A stretch of 64,000 nt of DNA from Pirellulaceae bacterium. GTDB taxonomy: Bacteria > Planctomycetota > Planctomycetia > Pirellulales > Pirellulaceae. The position numbers and the translations under genes are program-made. Below are positions 30,603 to 39,222 of the stretch, piece by piece. Positions within the stretch are counted from its first letter, which is position 1. The number at the start of each line of letters is the position of its first letter. The stretch lies in NCBI GenBank assembly GCA_019636385.1, contig JAHBXT010000003.1, forward strand, positions 372,001 to 436,000, read 5' to 3'. Below the pieces are notes generated by a model. That model did no database searches, was not told the origin of the DNA, and saw only the letters and a list, made by a program, of their open reading frames with translations.

Positions 30603-32093
30603 ATGGCAGTTCGAGATAGGAATCTCTTTGTTTGGCAAGCCTACGTCATCGCCAGTTCGATCGTCTCGCTGATGTTGTTGGTCGGGCTGTTTTTTCTGTG
30701 GCGCGCCTACAGCGATCGTGTGGCCCAGTTCGATGCCCAGGCCCAACGACTGGCGACGGCGCAACAAGAGTTCACCACGGCCAACCAACAAGTTGATCGC
30801 CTTTTGTCAATGCTGGGTTTTGGACAGTGGTCTCAGCAGGACTTGGAGAGCATGGCGGAAAAATTCAAGCAGGATCCCAAGCTGAAAGATGCCGAACTGG
30901 AATTCAGCAAAGCCCAAGCGCTGTTTCCGGTCAACACCCCGCTGAGCGATAAAAACCTTTCGAAGCTGCCCCAACACCTACTTGAGACGATACGCAAGCG
31001 CAACGAAGAAGTGGCTGAGGCTCGCACGCGCACAACCGCGCTCCAGCAGCAAATGCAGAAGGAGATCGAAGACCATCGGCAAGCTCGCGAAACAGCCGAA
31101 AAGGCCCAAAAGCAGGCCGAAAACGACCTGGCGGAAGTGCGTGCCACGTTTGAGTCGAAGATGCAAGAGCTCAATCGCCAAATGGCTGATACGATCAAAA
31201 AATACAACGACTATAAGGCTGATTTTGACTCGAAATTGACCGCAATCACCAGCGACAACAAGCGGCTTGAAGAAGTGAACAAGAGTCAATCGGAGGCCAT
31301 CGCCAAACAAACCAAGCAACTGCAAGAGTTTCTCAATCCCGACTATGCGACTCCGCAAGGAAGAATCATCGACGTTCGCGACGGGGGGTCACTGGTGTGG
31401 ATCAATATTGGGAAGGCTCAAGGGCTGACTCGCGGGGTTCCATTTGCGATCCTGGACGCTAATGAAACTCATACCGCTAAGGCTGTTCCTAAGGCTAACA
31501 TGATCATTGAAGAGGTGGCAGAGAATCATGCCCGCGGTCGAGTCTATTTTGATACCGATGATTCGGTAGCCCGGACGCGCTATTATCGCAATATCGTTAA
31601 GACCGGGGATTTAATATACTCACCCGCCTGGCGCCCTGGACGCAAAGTTGCCTTTGCATTGGTTGGCAAAATGGGGATCAAGGATAACTTCACAGACGAT
31701 ATAAGCCAGATTAGGCAATTGATTCTCAACGCTGGCGGAACAATTGATGCCGAAGTTCCGACTCGTGCGGACACACCGGGCGACCTGCCAGGGATTACCC
31801 ATAGTACCAGCTATCTGGTAATTGGAAGTGACGTGTCTAGCGTTGCCGAAAGCGCGACGGCAGAAGAACGCAGCAAGGAGTATGCGCGTTTCATAGAGAA
31901 AGCTCGACAAAACGGACTGACCACCATCTCTATTGAGAAGCTTTTGGGACTGCTAAAGGTTGATGAGTCGGCCAGAGTCGTTCCATTAGGCGAACGCACA
32001 CGCGGGCAGGACTTCAAGGTTCGCAGTCCGATCTCGCCCCCCCGAAGTGCGGGTGGCGTAAGTGAGATATATTCAACTTCCTCTAAACCATAG
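30603..32093 (+). CDS. Membrane-anchored coiled-coil protein with a BRCT-like C-terminal region
   Basis: One N-terminal membrane span (AYVIASSIVSLMLLVGLFFL, about 13-33) is followed by a long coiled coil (about 35-255, rich in Glu/Gln/Lys/Ala heptads) and a beta-rich segment (GRIIDVRDGGSLVWINIGKA, about 262-345) like small beta-barrels after coiled coils. Residues about 346-452 have a BRCT-like pattern: KVAFALVGKMG, IRQLILNAGGTID, STSYLVIGSD, then KARQNGLTTISIEKLLGLL, similar in order to the DNA-ligase BRCT. BRCT domains are normally nuclear or cytoplasmic, while the single N-terminal span would put this one outside the cytoplasm unless orientation is reversed. No function is assigned. The start is ATG. 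Confidence 0.7.
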   Translation: MAVRDRNLFVWQAYVIASSIVSLMLLVGLFFLWRAYSDRVAQFDAQAQRLATAQQEFTTANQQVDRLLSMLGFGQWSQQDLESMAEKFKQDPKLKDAELEFSKAQALFPVNTPLSDKNLSKLPQHLLETIRKRNEEVAEARTRTTALQQQMQKEIEDHRQARETAEKAQKQAENDLAEVRATFESKMQELNRQMADTIKKYNDYKADFDSKLTAITSDNKRLEEVNKSQSEAIAKQTKQLQEFLNPDYATPQGRIIDVRDGGSLVWINIGKAQGLTRGVPFAILDANETHTAKAVPKANMIIEEVAENHARGRVYFDTDDSVARTRYYRNIVKTGDLIYSPAWRPGRKVAFALVGKMGIKDNFTDDISQIRQLILNAGGTIDAEVPTRADTPGDLPGITHSTSYLVIGSDVSSVAESATAEERSKEYARFIEKARQNGLTTISIEKLLGLLKVDESARVVPLGERTRGQDFKVRSPISPPRSAGGVSEIYSTSSKP

Positions 32094-32234
32094 GCTTGAC
32101 TTTTAGTATTAGTCCAATTGTAATAGAACTAGAGATTCAGCGGTTTCCAGAACAAACTCGGGCTGCGAGTCTCATAATAATGTCATACTCAAACAGCTTC
32201 ATTTCTAACCTGCATCAAGAATCGAGAACCGGCA

Positions 32235-33398
32235 ATGAATCTGAAATACCTGCTGTGCGGAGTTTTGCTAGCGGCTGGATCGTCTTTGTACGCTCAAGCT
32301 AATGAGCGACCAGTCGCCATTGAGAGCGTGGACATGATCAACCGTTTGCACCAACGTGAATGGGTTAGGCTGCAAGAAGACGGCAAGATTGTTGGACGCA
32401 TCGTGGTGATCGAGTCGCCCGACACTCTTCGGGGACGCATCGATAATAAGATCGTTCTCTCCCGCGACGGCAAAATCGTCTTTGAAACCGTATCTGGCAC
32501 TGATGGTTGGTTCCAGATCGAAGGAGTCGATCCAGGTTCCTATGCCTTGCAGGCGATAGGCGATTACACATTTGCGACGTTCGCCCTGCATATCCTGCCT
32601 GCTGATGCCGGCCATTTGGCGAGTACATTGGATGTGTACACTACCACGATTGGCAATAAGGTCCGCGAGTTGATGGTCAGTAGCATGGTGCCTGCCGACT
32701 TGACGGTTGGCGAAGATCAATATTATCGCACACACAAGATTGACCCGATCGCGACACAGCGACAGTTCAATCGCGATCATCAAGTTAAGTTGCAGGATGG
32801 CGATTTGATTGGACGAGTGTCCCGTCCAGGTTGGAGTTACTCAGAGCAAGATTTGTCCGGAAGCGTTGCCCACATCATTAAGGGTGGGGAAGTGCTGGAC
32901 AAAGCGCTGGTTGACAAGGACGGCTTCTACAAATTTGCAGACGTTGCGCCGGGTGTGTACGACATGCTGGTAGCTGGTCCAGATGGGTTTGCGGCCTTCA
33001 AGTTCCAAGCAGTAGACGATGACATTGCTTCAGAAGTCAAGCAAGCCTCAAATCAATCGGAAGTACATCTTGTAGCGGCCAACGCAGCAAACATGGTAGC
33101 GGCTGATACATTGAACACTGAATTAGTTCATCAGTCCGATGTCTTTCCTGCTGCATCGGAAGGCGTGATTGTTGGTGGCCCGTGCGAGTCCTGCGGTATC
33201 GTCGAGGCGTATGGTGCCGGTGGTTCACCGTGTAGCGGTGGAGGCTTTGCAGGTGGTGGCGGCTGCTGCGGTGGCGGCGGTGGCGGGCTATTTGCTGGCG
33301 GTGGCTTGCTTGGCGCAGCTGGTCTGGCCACTGGGATAGTAGCCCTAGCCAGTAGCGGTGGCAGTACTCCTCCTCCCCCAACAGTAATTGCCCCTTAA
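32235..33398 (+). CDS. Secreted protein with two carboxypeptidase-regulatory-like domains and a Gly/Cys-rich tail
   Basis: This 387-residue protein has a signal peptide (YLLCGVLLAAGSSLYA, cleavage near residue 20). Two similar beta-sandwich units follow: one around LRGRIDNKIVLSRDGKIVFE...GWFQIEGVDPGSYALQAIG, the other around LSGSVAHIIKGGEVLDKALV...GFYKFADVAPGVYDMLVAG. The DGxFxxxxVxPGxY pattern is typical of transthyretin/CarboxypepD-regulatory-like folds. The tail (about 315-387) is extremely Gly/Cys rich (GGGGCCGGGGGG), then a short hydrophobic stretch and SSGGSTPPPP. It lies 141 bases after the coiled-coil gene on the same strand. The role is probably structural at the cell surface; this is inference. 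Confidence 0.7.
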   Translation: MNLKYLLCGVLLAAGSSLYAQANERPVAIESVDMINRLHQREWVRLQEDGKIVGRIVVIESPDTLRGRIDNKIVLSRDGKIVFETVSGTDGWFQIEGVDPGSYALQAIGDYTFATFALHILPADAGHLASTLDVYTTTIGNKVRELMVSSMVPADLTVGEDQYYRTHKIDPIATQRQFNRDHQVKLQDGDLIGRVSRPGWSYSEQDLSGSVAHIIKGGEVLDKALVDKDGFYKFADVAPGVYDMLVAGPDGFAAFKFQAVDDDIASEVKQASNQSEVHLVAANAANMVAADTLNTELVHQSDVFPAASEGVIVGGPCESCGIVEAYGAGGSPCSGGGFAGGGGCCGGGGGGLFAGGGLLGAAGLATGIVALASSGGSTPPPPTVIAP

Positions 33399-33430
33399 TC
33401 GCTAGCTAGAGTCAAAGAACTTAATAAAAT

Positions 33431-33465
33431 AAAGACCACAGGGACTACCTGTGGTCTTTGTCTTT
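33431..33465 (+). terminator. Intrinsic terminator, 11-bp perfect stem
   Basis: AAAGACCACAG (33431-33441) pairs exactly with CTGTGGTCTTT (33449-33459) across a 7-base loop, followed by GTCTTT. It lies 33 bases after the stop codon of the Gly/Cys-rich secreted protein. The A-rich upstream and T-rich downstream arms mean it could also work on the minus strand. Confidence 0.8.
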
Positions 33466-33690
33466 AGTGAGTCCAGCGACTGCCAAGTCACTGCGGGCCT
33501 CTGTCGGCCGAGCACCCACCAACTTGTGCCGTAGGTCGCAGATGCTTTACCAGGACTTGGCTGCGACATACTATCCAAGTCACGGCCACACTTCCGTCGA
33601 GAGTCGGAGCCTCTCTAATCGCATCGATGTTTTGCAACTTGGGCCAGTGTGTCAAAATGGTACCGGGCATCGCGTCCAAATAGTATCGGA

Positions 33691-33736
33691 AAAACGCCCA
33701 ACGTTATGTGTCTAACCTTGGGACGTTGGGTTAGAC
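33691..33736 (-). terminator. Terminator with two mutually exclusive stems
   Basis: Read on the minus strand, GTCTAACC pairs with GGTTAGAC (33710-33717 with 33729-33736). Overlapping it, CCCAACGT pairs with ACGTTGGG (33697-33704 with 33723-33730), followed on that strand by CGTTTTT. The second stem plus T-run fits an intrinsic terminator for the ceramidase/cytochrome gene ending at 33754. The arms share two bases, so only one stem can form at a time. Confidence 0.55.
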
Positions 33737-33753
33737 CCCTAACTGGGATGCAT

Positions 33754-36700
33754 CTAATAACTACTGCCTTGCAAATACTCTAAGAGATCAGCCATTTTCT
33801 GGACTGGAATGTCCGTTTCAAATCCAACTGGCATCAGGGATGTGGCTGTGGCTTGCAGAAGTTCAATTTCTGATCGGGCTACGGTGTGCTGGACGCCGTC
33901 GGCCAGCTTCAAAGTGATTTGATTAGCATCTTGGGCAATCATTAATCCCTGAAGTGACCGCCCATCCACAGTCAGCAATTGGTAGGCGATAAACTGCGGC
34001 TCCAGTTTTTGGTTGGGATCCAAGATATCCATCAGCAGCGCCTCGCGCGAGCGGTTGGGGGAGTCGCTGATGTCTGGGCCTACCTGATGGCCATAGCCGC
34101 CCAGTTGGTGGCAAGCAGAACAAGATTTCCTAAAGAGCTGTTCGCCCGCTTTGCGATCCCCAATCAGCTTCAGGCAGTCCCAATAGCTCTGGACAACTTG
34201 GTAGCGATCCAGTGACACCGCACTGCCCAGGACCTGTTGTGCCGCCTGTCGAGTTTTAGGATCGGGATGGGCCAGCAGCACAGCGCGTTGATCTGTACCG
34301 ACCAATGCCGCTTGAATCGTCCCATCCGCCATGGCTTGAAGGGCTATAGACGTCGTATCGCGGTGACCCAACAGTGTGTCGAGTCCAAACCTGCGAACGC
34401 CTGGGTTGAGCGACGGCCAGCGCCGCAGTAGTGCGGCGACGGCAGATGAGCGGTCGAGCTGCATCCAAACCTCCAATGCCGCAGTTTGAATTTCGGTGGG
34501 CTGTTTATCCGCAAACAGCTCTGCTAATGTCTCCATCGCTGACTGTTTTGGTAAATGAGCAATAAGTTCAATAGCTGTCAATCGCTGATTCATGTCAGCC
34601 GATTGAACGCTGGCAGCGACGGTTGCCTTGAGCAACAACTGACGGATGGGTTCGACGAACGGAGCAAACTCATCAGAGGGTTTAGTTAAGAGTTGTGCCA
34701 AGGAAGTGCGTCCCAGGGGGCCTTGATGACGTCTCAGTCCCGCATCGAGGCCACTCAGAGCAGCGCTGGCCCACCATTCTTGGGCAGTGCTTGGAGCCGA
34801 TAGAACCTCAAGAAGCTTAGTCAACTCAGTCGGATCGCCACAGGCAGCCGAAGTGACTGCGAGCTGTTGGACCAATCGTCGAGCTGTCGAGCTGGCCACA
34901 AGTTGGTGTGAGGTATCCGTCTCATATGCAAATCTCTCCAGCACCCGTGCACTTTGATTCAACGCAGAACTCATGATCGCGGAAACGGTCAGGTCGTCCA
35001 GTGGATGCGTCGTCGCCAGACGTGCAAGAGCACCGGGCACTCGGATATCGCGTAACTGACCCAGAGTCAACCCACACCACAGCCTCACGTATGGGCTAGC
35101 ATCGCTAGCTGCAGCCAATACAGACTCAGCTACATTCGAATTGTCGCAAAACCGTGCGGCTAGGCGAACAGAATCCTGTCGAACGAACTCATGTTTCGAG
35201 TTCAATCCGGCCTGGACGTCCGTTGGCTCTAGCTGCTGGAATCCATCCAGTATCCACAGCGACCGCTGGGCAGCGTGAGCGTTTGAGTCTTGACGGATCC
35301 AGCCTCGAAGCTGCGGAGCAAGTTCAATAGCGTTGCGCTCAACAATTAGCCTCTGAGCCAACTCGCGTCGCCAGCCGTTGCTGTCGCCGAGCATATTGAC
35401 TGCCTGACAATTGCTGGGGGTGCTAGTCAGGGCAACCGGCAAATTGCGGTGGTCGGCTGAAACGATCCGCCAAATCCGGCCGCGATCTTTACCCGCCTGC
35501 CAATCCAAACGCTGTGCAACCTCAGCCGGCAGAAACTGCGGATGTTCGACCCACAAGCGATACATGTCCGCCAAATACAACGTGCCGTCGGGTCCGTTGG
35601 CTAGGCTGACCGGGCGGAACCAAGTGTCAGTCGATGTCAGAAATTCTTGGCTAGGTCGAGCCCGGTTGGCAGCCAGTGCAGCTCCATTGGGCTCCAACAC
35701 ATATCGCGACACCAGATGCCCAATGGGCTCGCACACCAGCACGCTGTTGTCAAACTGCGCGCCTAGCTGATCCCCGACGTAGGCGGTGGTGCCGCAGGCC
35801 GATGTGTATGTGCCCGCGTGTGACAGGTAGTTGCTTTTCATTTTCACACGGGGAAATACCCGTGAGTTGGCACCCGAGGGTGCCACGTCATATTGTTGGG
35901 GTGGTGGCGCGACCAGCGGATTACGACTTAACAATTCCAATTCAATCGGAGCATGGATGATTGGATTTCGATTCGTACACAGCAGCCTGCGCCCCCACTG
36001 GTCGAACGTGTTGCCGAATTGTCCGAAACCGCTGGCAGCTCCAAAACCAAAGCTGAGCGGTGAAAAGCGAAAGTCCTGATTGACAAGTTTAATGGAGGTG
36101 TTGCCGGGCGCGGTAGCAGTGGGTGTCGGACTGCCAACACCGGCCGCTCGAATCGTCGAGTGTTCGTGAAGGCTAATATCTCCTGATCCATAGGTGAAGT
36201 AAATCCAATTATCCATTCCCCACTGCGGACAACCGATTTGCATTTGCGGATGTGGTGGGGTAAAGCCGCTAAACAACGTTTCTCGGACATCAGCTCGATG
36301 ATCGCCATCGGTATCTTTGAGATACAGAATCTCTGTCTTGGCACCTACCAGCAATCCACCGAGATACGGCATCAGGCTATGCGCAAAATCGAGCTGATCT
36401 GCAAATACATGTCGTCGATCCATTTGGCCATCTCCGTCTTCGTCCAACAGCATCACCACGCGCGAAAGAGGCGGGCTATCGTCGTCGGTTGGTCCTGTGG
36501 GATAATCCGCATATTCGGCCACAAACATGCGTCCGTGTTCGTCGAAGGCGATCCATACCGGGTCCATGACCAAGGGCTCGGCCGCCACTAGTTCGACTCG
36601 CAACCCCGGCTCGACCAGGAAGTCGGCCAACGATTCTTCGGGGCGGAGCGGCGGCTGAATGGGCGTATCCACCCAATGCCGGCCACCACGTGTACTCTCG

Positions 36701-38208
36701 ATAGTTGTCAGCGCGTCGCGGATCGGTGCGGGTTGTTTGGCTCCCGTATCCACCCTGGGTTGTTCAGGTGTTGAGACCGTTTGCAGTAAATTCAACAGCG
36801 CTTGACGAATTTGCGGCTCGGCATCCACGCTCAAATAGCTCGACTTGGCGCGCCATGTCTCGTAGCCCCCCAGTGCATGTTGCTGGGGAGTTGGCAGGTA
36901 GCCGTTATACCCATTGGCCAATTCGATGGTGAACGTGGGGCGAAGTGGGCTAAGTTGCTTGATTGCCAGTCCGGTTTCAACGAACGTTTCGCAGGGTGAG
37001 CTAACAATTCCTAGGTCTCCAATGCGAATTGCTTGCAGTAGAATTTCGACATGGTCCGGAAAGTCGGCTAGGTGTACCGTCTCGTTGGCGTAGATGGCAT
37101 TAAGTTTGCTCCATGGGGCTGGACCTGCGGATTCTAGCGTGTCTTTGGCTTTGCTGACTTCCTCGGGCGATGGTTTGCGAACGCCAACAGTCAGCTTGGA
37201 TTGTCGCATGGCCAACGGTACCCAGTCGTGGAATGGGATACGTTGGTAAACTCCATGCACGACGCGAGCCAGATCGCCGGCTACCACATGTATCTGCTGC
37301 AGGGGTTGGCGATTGGTGGTAGTTTCGAAGAAGTTGACGTTGTTGATATCGCCGCTAGTACCGTTGGTCATCGCCGCAATCAGCGGAGTCCCCTTAGTAT
37401 CGGGTTGAATGTGTCGCGCGACTTCTTGAGCAAAGTAGCCGAAGTAATCAGCGGACAGGCTGTCGCCTGGAATTCCACCGACATAATGCAGTGAGTAATT
37501 AGCCCAGATCGCCAGTGGATGACCCTCCAGCGATTGTACGGCCAGCACAGAGACTTCTGGATCTGTCGGGCCAGCCGGTCGCAACAGTTCCCTGTGGTTG
37601 GCAGGTGGATTCATGCGCACACGGTCAGTTCCAGCATCAAAGGGGTCGGTATTGGCCACTCCCGGTCGCATGTGCCAGCGACGGTTGAAAACATGCTGGG
37701 GCGCATTGCCCACACCCCAACCGATGCGTGCTGGCTGTCGATGAGCATGTGCCGTGGCTATTGCCTTTGCAATTTGCTTGGTCAAATATGCAACATAAGG
37801 CTCATCGGCCGGGCTCTGGAACACCGGCACTGCACAGACCGCTGAATGAGTATGCGTCGCACTGCACAATATGTTTTCGGTAGGAATGCCGGTTTGTTGC
37901 TGAGCCAATTCCTTGGCCACATCCATCAGCTCGCGCGGTAGCATGCAACTGTCACAAGTCACCAGCGCGATTTGCATCTGGCCATCATCCAGCACTAGGC
38001 ACCGTGCGAATAAATCGTCGTGTACTGCCCTGGCCAATCGCGGCGTCATGCTGCCAGCGGAATGTACCGGCAGATTCTCCGGAGTGATGCTCACCGCAGC
38101 CGCTCCGGCCTGAAAAACTCTCTCCCTCGCTGAAGCCCTTACCGAAACGAGCAGCAATCCAACGGACGCTGTCGCGGCACATATCATTCTTGTCAGGAAT
38201 TTAATCAT
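33754..38208 (-). CDS. Fusion of ceramidase-like domain with PVC-type beta-propeller/HEAT/cytochrome c protein
   Basis: This 1484-residue exported protein has a signal peptide (MICAATASVGLLLVSVRASA), then a neutral/alkaline ceramidase-like domain (about 30-480) with the zinc motif ATHTHSAV (H119, H121) and SLHYVGG. A planctomycete membrane-bound-dehydrogenase beta-propeller follows (about 520-950; WIAFDEHGRMFVAEYADYP), then a HEAT-repeat region (about 960-1330). A cytochrome c-like domain contains the heme site C1363-S-A-C-H1367 and GPDISD. Together it suggests hydrolysis of an amide-linked or glycosylated lipid coupled to periplasmic electron transfer; the substrate is unknown. I chose ATG at 38208 with GAGAGG upstream. 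An in-frame extension to 38493 would overlap pdxJ and hide the signal peptide. Confidence 0.82.
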   Translation of the reverse strand: MIKFLTRMICAATASVGLLLVSVRASARERVFQAGAAAVSITPENLPVHSAGSMTPRLARAVHDDLFARCLVLDDGQMQIALVTCDSCMLPRELMDVAKELAQQQTGIPTENILCSATHTHSAVCAVPVFQSPADEPYVAYLTKQIAKAIATAHAHRQPARIGWGVGNAPQHVFNRRWHMRPGVANTDPFDAGTDRVRMNPPANHRELLRPAGPTDPEVSVLAVQSLEGHPLAIWANYSLHYVGGIPGDSLSADYFGYFAQEVARHIQPDTKGTPLIAAMTNGTSGDINNVNFFETTTNRQPLQQIHVVAGDLARVVHGVYQRIPFHDWVPLAMRQSKLTVGVRKPSPEEVSKAKDTLESAGPAPWSKLNAIYANETVHLADFPDHVEILLQAIRIGDLGIVSSPCETFVETGLAIKQLSPLRPTFTIELANGYNGYLPTPQQHALGGYETWRAKSSYLSVDAEPQIRQALLNLLQTVSTPEQPRVDTGAKQPAPIRDALTTIESTRGGRHWVDTPIQPPLRPEESLADFLVEPGLRVELVAAEPLVMDPVWIAFDEHGRMFVAEYADYPTGPTDDDSPPLSRVVMLLDEDGDGQMDRRHVFADQLDFAHSLMPYLGGLLVGAKTEILYLKDTDGDHRADVRETLFSGFTPPHPQMQIGCPQWGMDNWIYFTYGSGDISLHEHSTIRAAGVGSPTPTATAPGNTSIKLVNQDFRFSPLSFGFGAASGFGQFGNTFDQWGRRLLCTNRNPIIHAPIELELLSRNPLVAPPPQQYDVAPSGANSRVFPRVKMKSNYLSHAGTYTSACGTTAYVGDQLGAQFDNSVLVCEPIGHLVSRYVLEPNGAALAANRARPSQEFLTSTDTWFRPVSLANGPDGTLYLADMYRLWVEHPQFLPAEVAQRLDWQAGKDRGRIWRIVSADHRNLPVALTSTPSNCQAVNMLGDSNGWRRELAQRLIVERNAIELAPQLRGWIRQDSNAHAAQRSLWILDGFQQLEPTDVQAGLNSKHEFVRQDSVRLAARFCDNSNVAESVLAAASDASPYVRLWCGLTLGQLRDIRVPGALARLATTHPLDDLTVSAIMSSALNQSARVLERFAYETDTSHQLVASSTARRLVQQLAVTSAACGDPTELTKLLEVLSAPSTAQEWWASAALSGLDAGLRRHQGPLGRTSLAQLLTKPSDEFAPFVEPIRQLLLKATVAASVQSADMNQRLTAIELIAHLPKQSAMETLAELFADKQPTEIQTAALEVWMQLDRSSAVAALLRRWPSLNPGVRRFGLDTLLGHRDTTSIALQAMADGTIQAALVGTDQRAVLLAHPDPKTRQAAQQVLGSAVSLDRYQVVQSYWDCLKLIGDRKAGEQLFRKSCSACHQLGGYGHQVGPDISDSPNRSREALLMDILDPNQKLEPQFIAYQLLTVDGRSLQGLMIAQDANQITLKLADGVQHTVARSEIELLQATATSLMPVGFETDIPVQKMADLLEYLQGSSY

Positions 38209-38452
38209 TGGTGGAGCCTCTCTTACGGCCAGCGCTTCATTCGTAAAGCAATTTAGGATACCCGTCGACATTGCCTGCTCCAACTTGCCCAAACACTTCT
38301 GGGCAACGTAATTCAGTATTTGTTGCAAAATCAGCACCACCCTCACAAGGCAGGGCGCGTGGTGGCTTGAGGAAGTATCGTCCGGTTCGTAGAATCTGCA
38401 ACTTCGGTCGGCGACTGAGCAGACCCGCAGAAGCGGTAATATCGAGAAGGCA

Positions 38453-39208
38453 ATGGCTGCACAACTTTCGGTCAACCTAAACGCCGTGGCCATGCTGAGA
38501 AACCGGCGAAACTTGCCTTGGCCTTCACTGTTGCATCTGGGCGGGCTGGCGCTGGATGCAGGCGCGCACGGACTAACGGTTCACCCGCGTCCAGACCAGC
38601 GTCACATTCGATTCACCGACTTACAACCGCTGCGTGAGCTGACTGCGCGCCGCGGTGTTGAGCTGAACATTGAAGGCTATCCGACGCCGCAATTCATGGA
38701 GCTTGTCAGCCAGAACCGGCCTGATCAAGTAACGCTTGTCCCAGATGATCCCTCGCAGAGCACCTCGGATCACGGCTGGGATTGTATTGCGCATCGGGAT
38801 TTCTTGAAGTCGATCGTAGCCCGACTTCATCAGGTGGTTCCTCGCGTTTCGCTGTTCTGCGACCCGGATGCTACTGAGCAACAGCTGGAAGCGGCTCAGG
38901 ATGTCGGTGCTAACCGCATCGAGCTGTATACGGGGCCTTACGGAGTCACGTATGACAATGCCGAAGCGGCGCGCTCGGAGTTATCGCTGCTGGTGCGCAC
39001 AGCCGGATTTGCCAGTCAGCAGGGGCTTGGTGTCAATGCAGGCCACGATCTGACCGTCGACAACCTGCCCCCCCTGGTCGCCGCAGTTCCGAACTTGTTG
39101 GAAGTTTCGATCGGCCATGCGCTCACCGCCGATGCGTTGGAATTTGGAATGACTGAAACGGTTCAAAGATTTATGGCGGCGTGCAGCGGTAGCCAATCAC
39201 GATCCTAA
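38453..39208 (+). CDS. pdxJ: Pyridoxine 5'-phosphate synthase
   Basis: This 251-residue protein is PdxJ, which condenses 1-deoxyxylulose 5-phosphate with 3-amino-2-oxopropyl phosphate to make pyridoxine 5'-phosphate. Core segments are present: the phosphate and base site [10 protein letters not shown], the glutamate in [16 protein letters not shown], and the catalytic histidine in NAGHDLT and [10 protein letters not shown]. The N-terminal motif reads [15 protein letters not shown], where the E. coli protein has NIDHIATLR; the His is absent, as I recall for Bacteroidetes-type PdxJ. GAGAAGG precedes the ATG. It is 14 bases upstream of the MFS gene and probably cotranscribed. Confidence 0.93.
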   Translation: MAAQLSVNLNAVAMLRNRRNLPWPSLLHLGGLALDAGAHGLTVHPRPDQRHIRFTDLQPLRELTARRGVELNIEGYPTPQFMELVSQNRPDQVTLVPDDPSQSTSDHGWDCIAHRDFLKSIVARLHQVVPRVSLFCDPDATEQQLEAAQDVGANRIELYTGPYGVTYDNAEAARSELSLLVRTAGFASQQGLGVNAGHDLTVDNLPPLVAAVPNLLEVSIGHALTADALEFGMTETVQRFMAACSGSQSRS

Positions 39209-39222
39209 ACGGGTGAACAACT

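Larger units (their letters stand above)
33399..33753. other. Convergent intergenic region carrying terminators for both strands
   Basis: These 355 bases separate two converging genes and contain no credible gene. A strong plus-strand intrinsic terminator lies at 33431-33465 and a minus-strand terminator-like structure at 33691-33736. Confidence 0.6.

Noticed and set aside
30418..30672. 84-codon plus-strand frame overlapping the start of the coiled-coil gene
   Set aside because: Its composition is not protein-like and it overlaps the well-supported gene at 30603 in another frame.
38209..38493. N-terminal extension of the ceramidase/cytochrome gene to 38493
   Set aside because: It would overlap the pdxJ start, bury the signal peptide inside a longer chain, and lacks a Shine-Dalgarno; the ATG at 38208 has one and starts a signal peptide.
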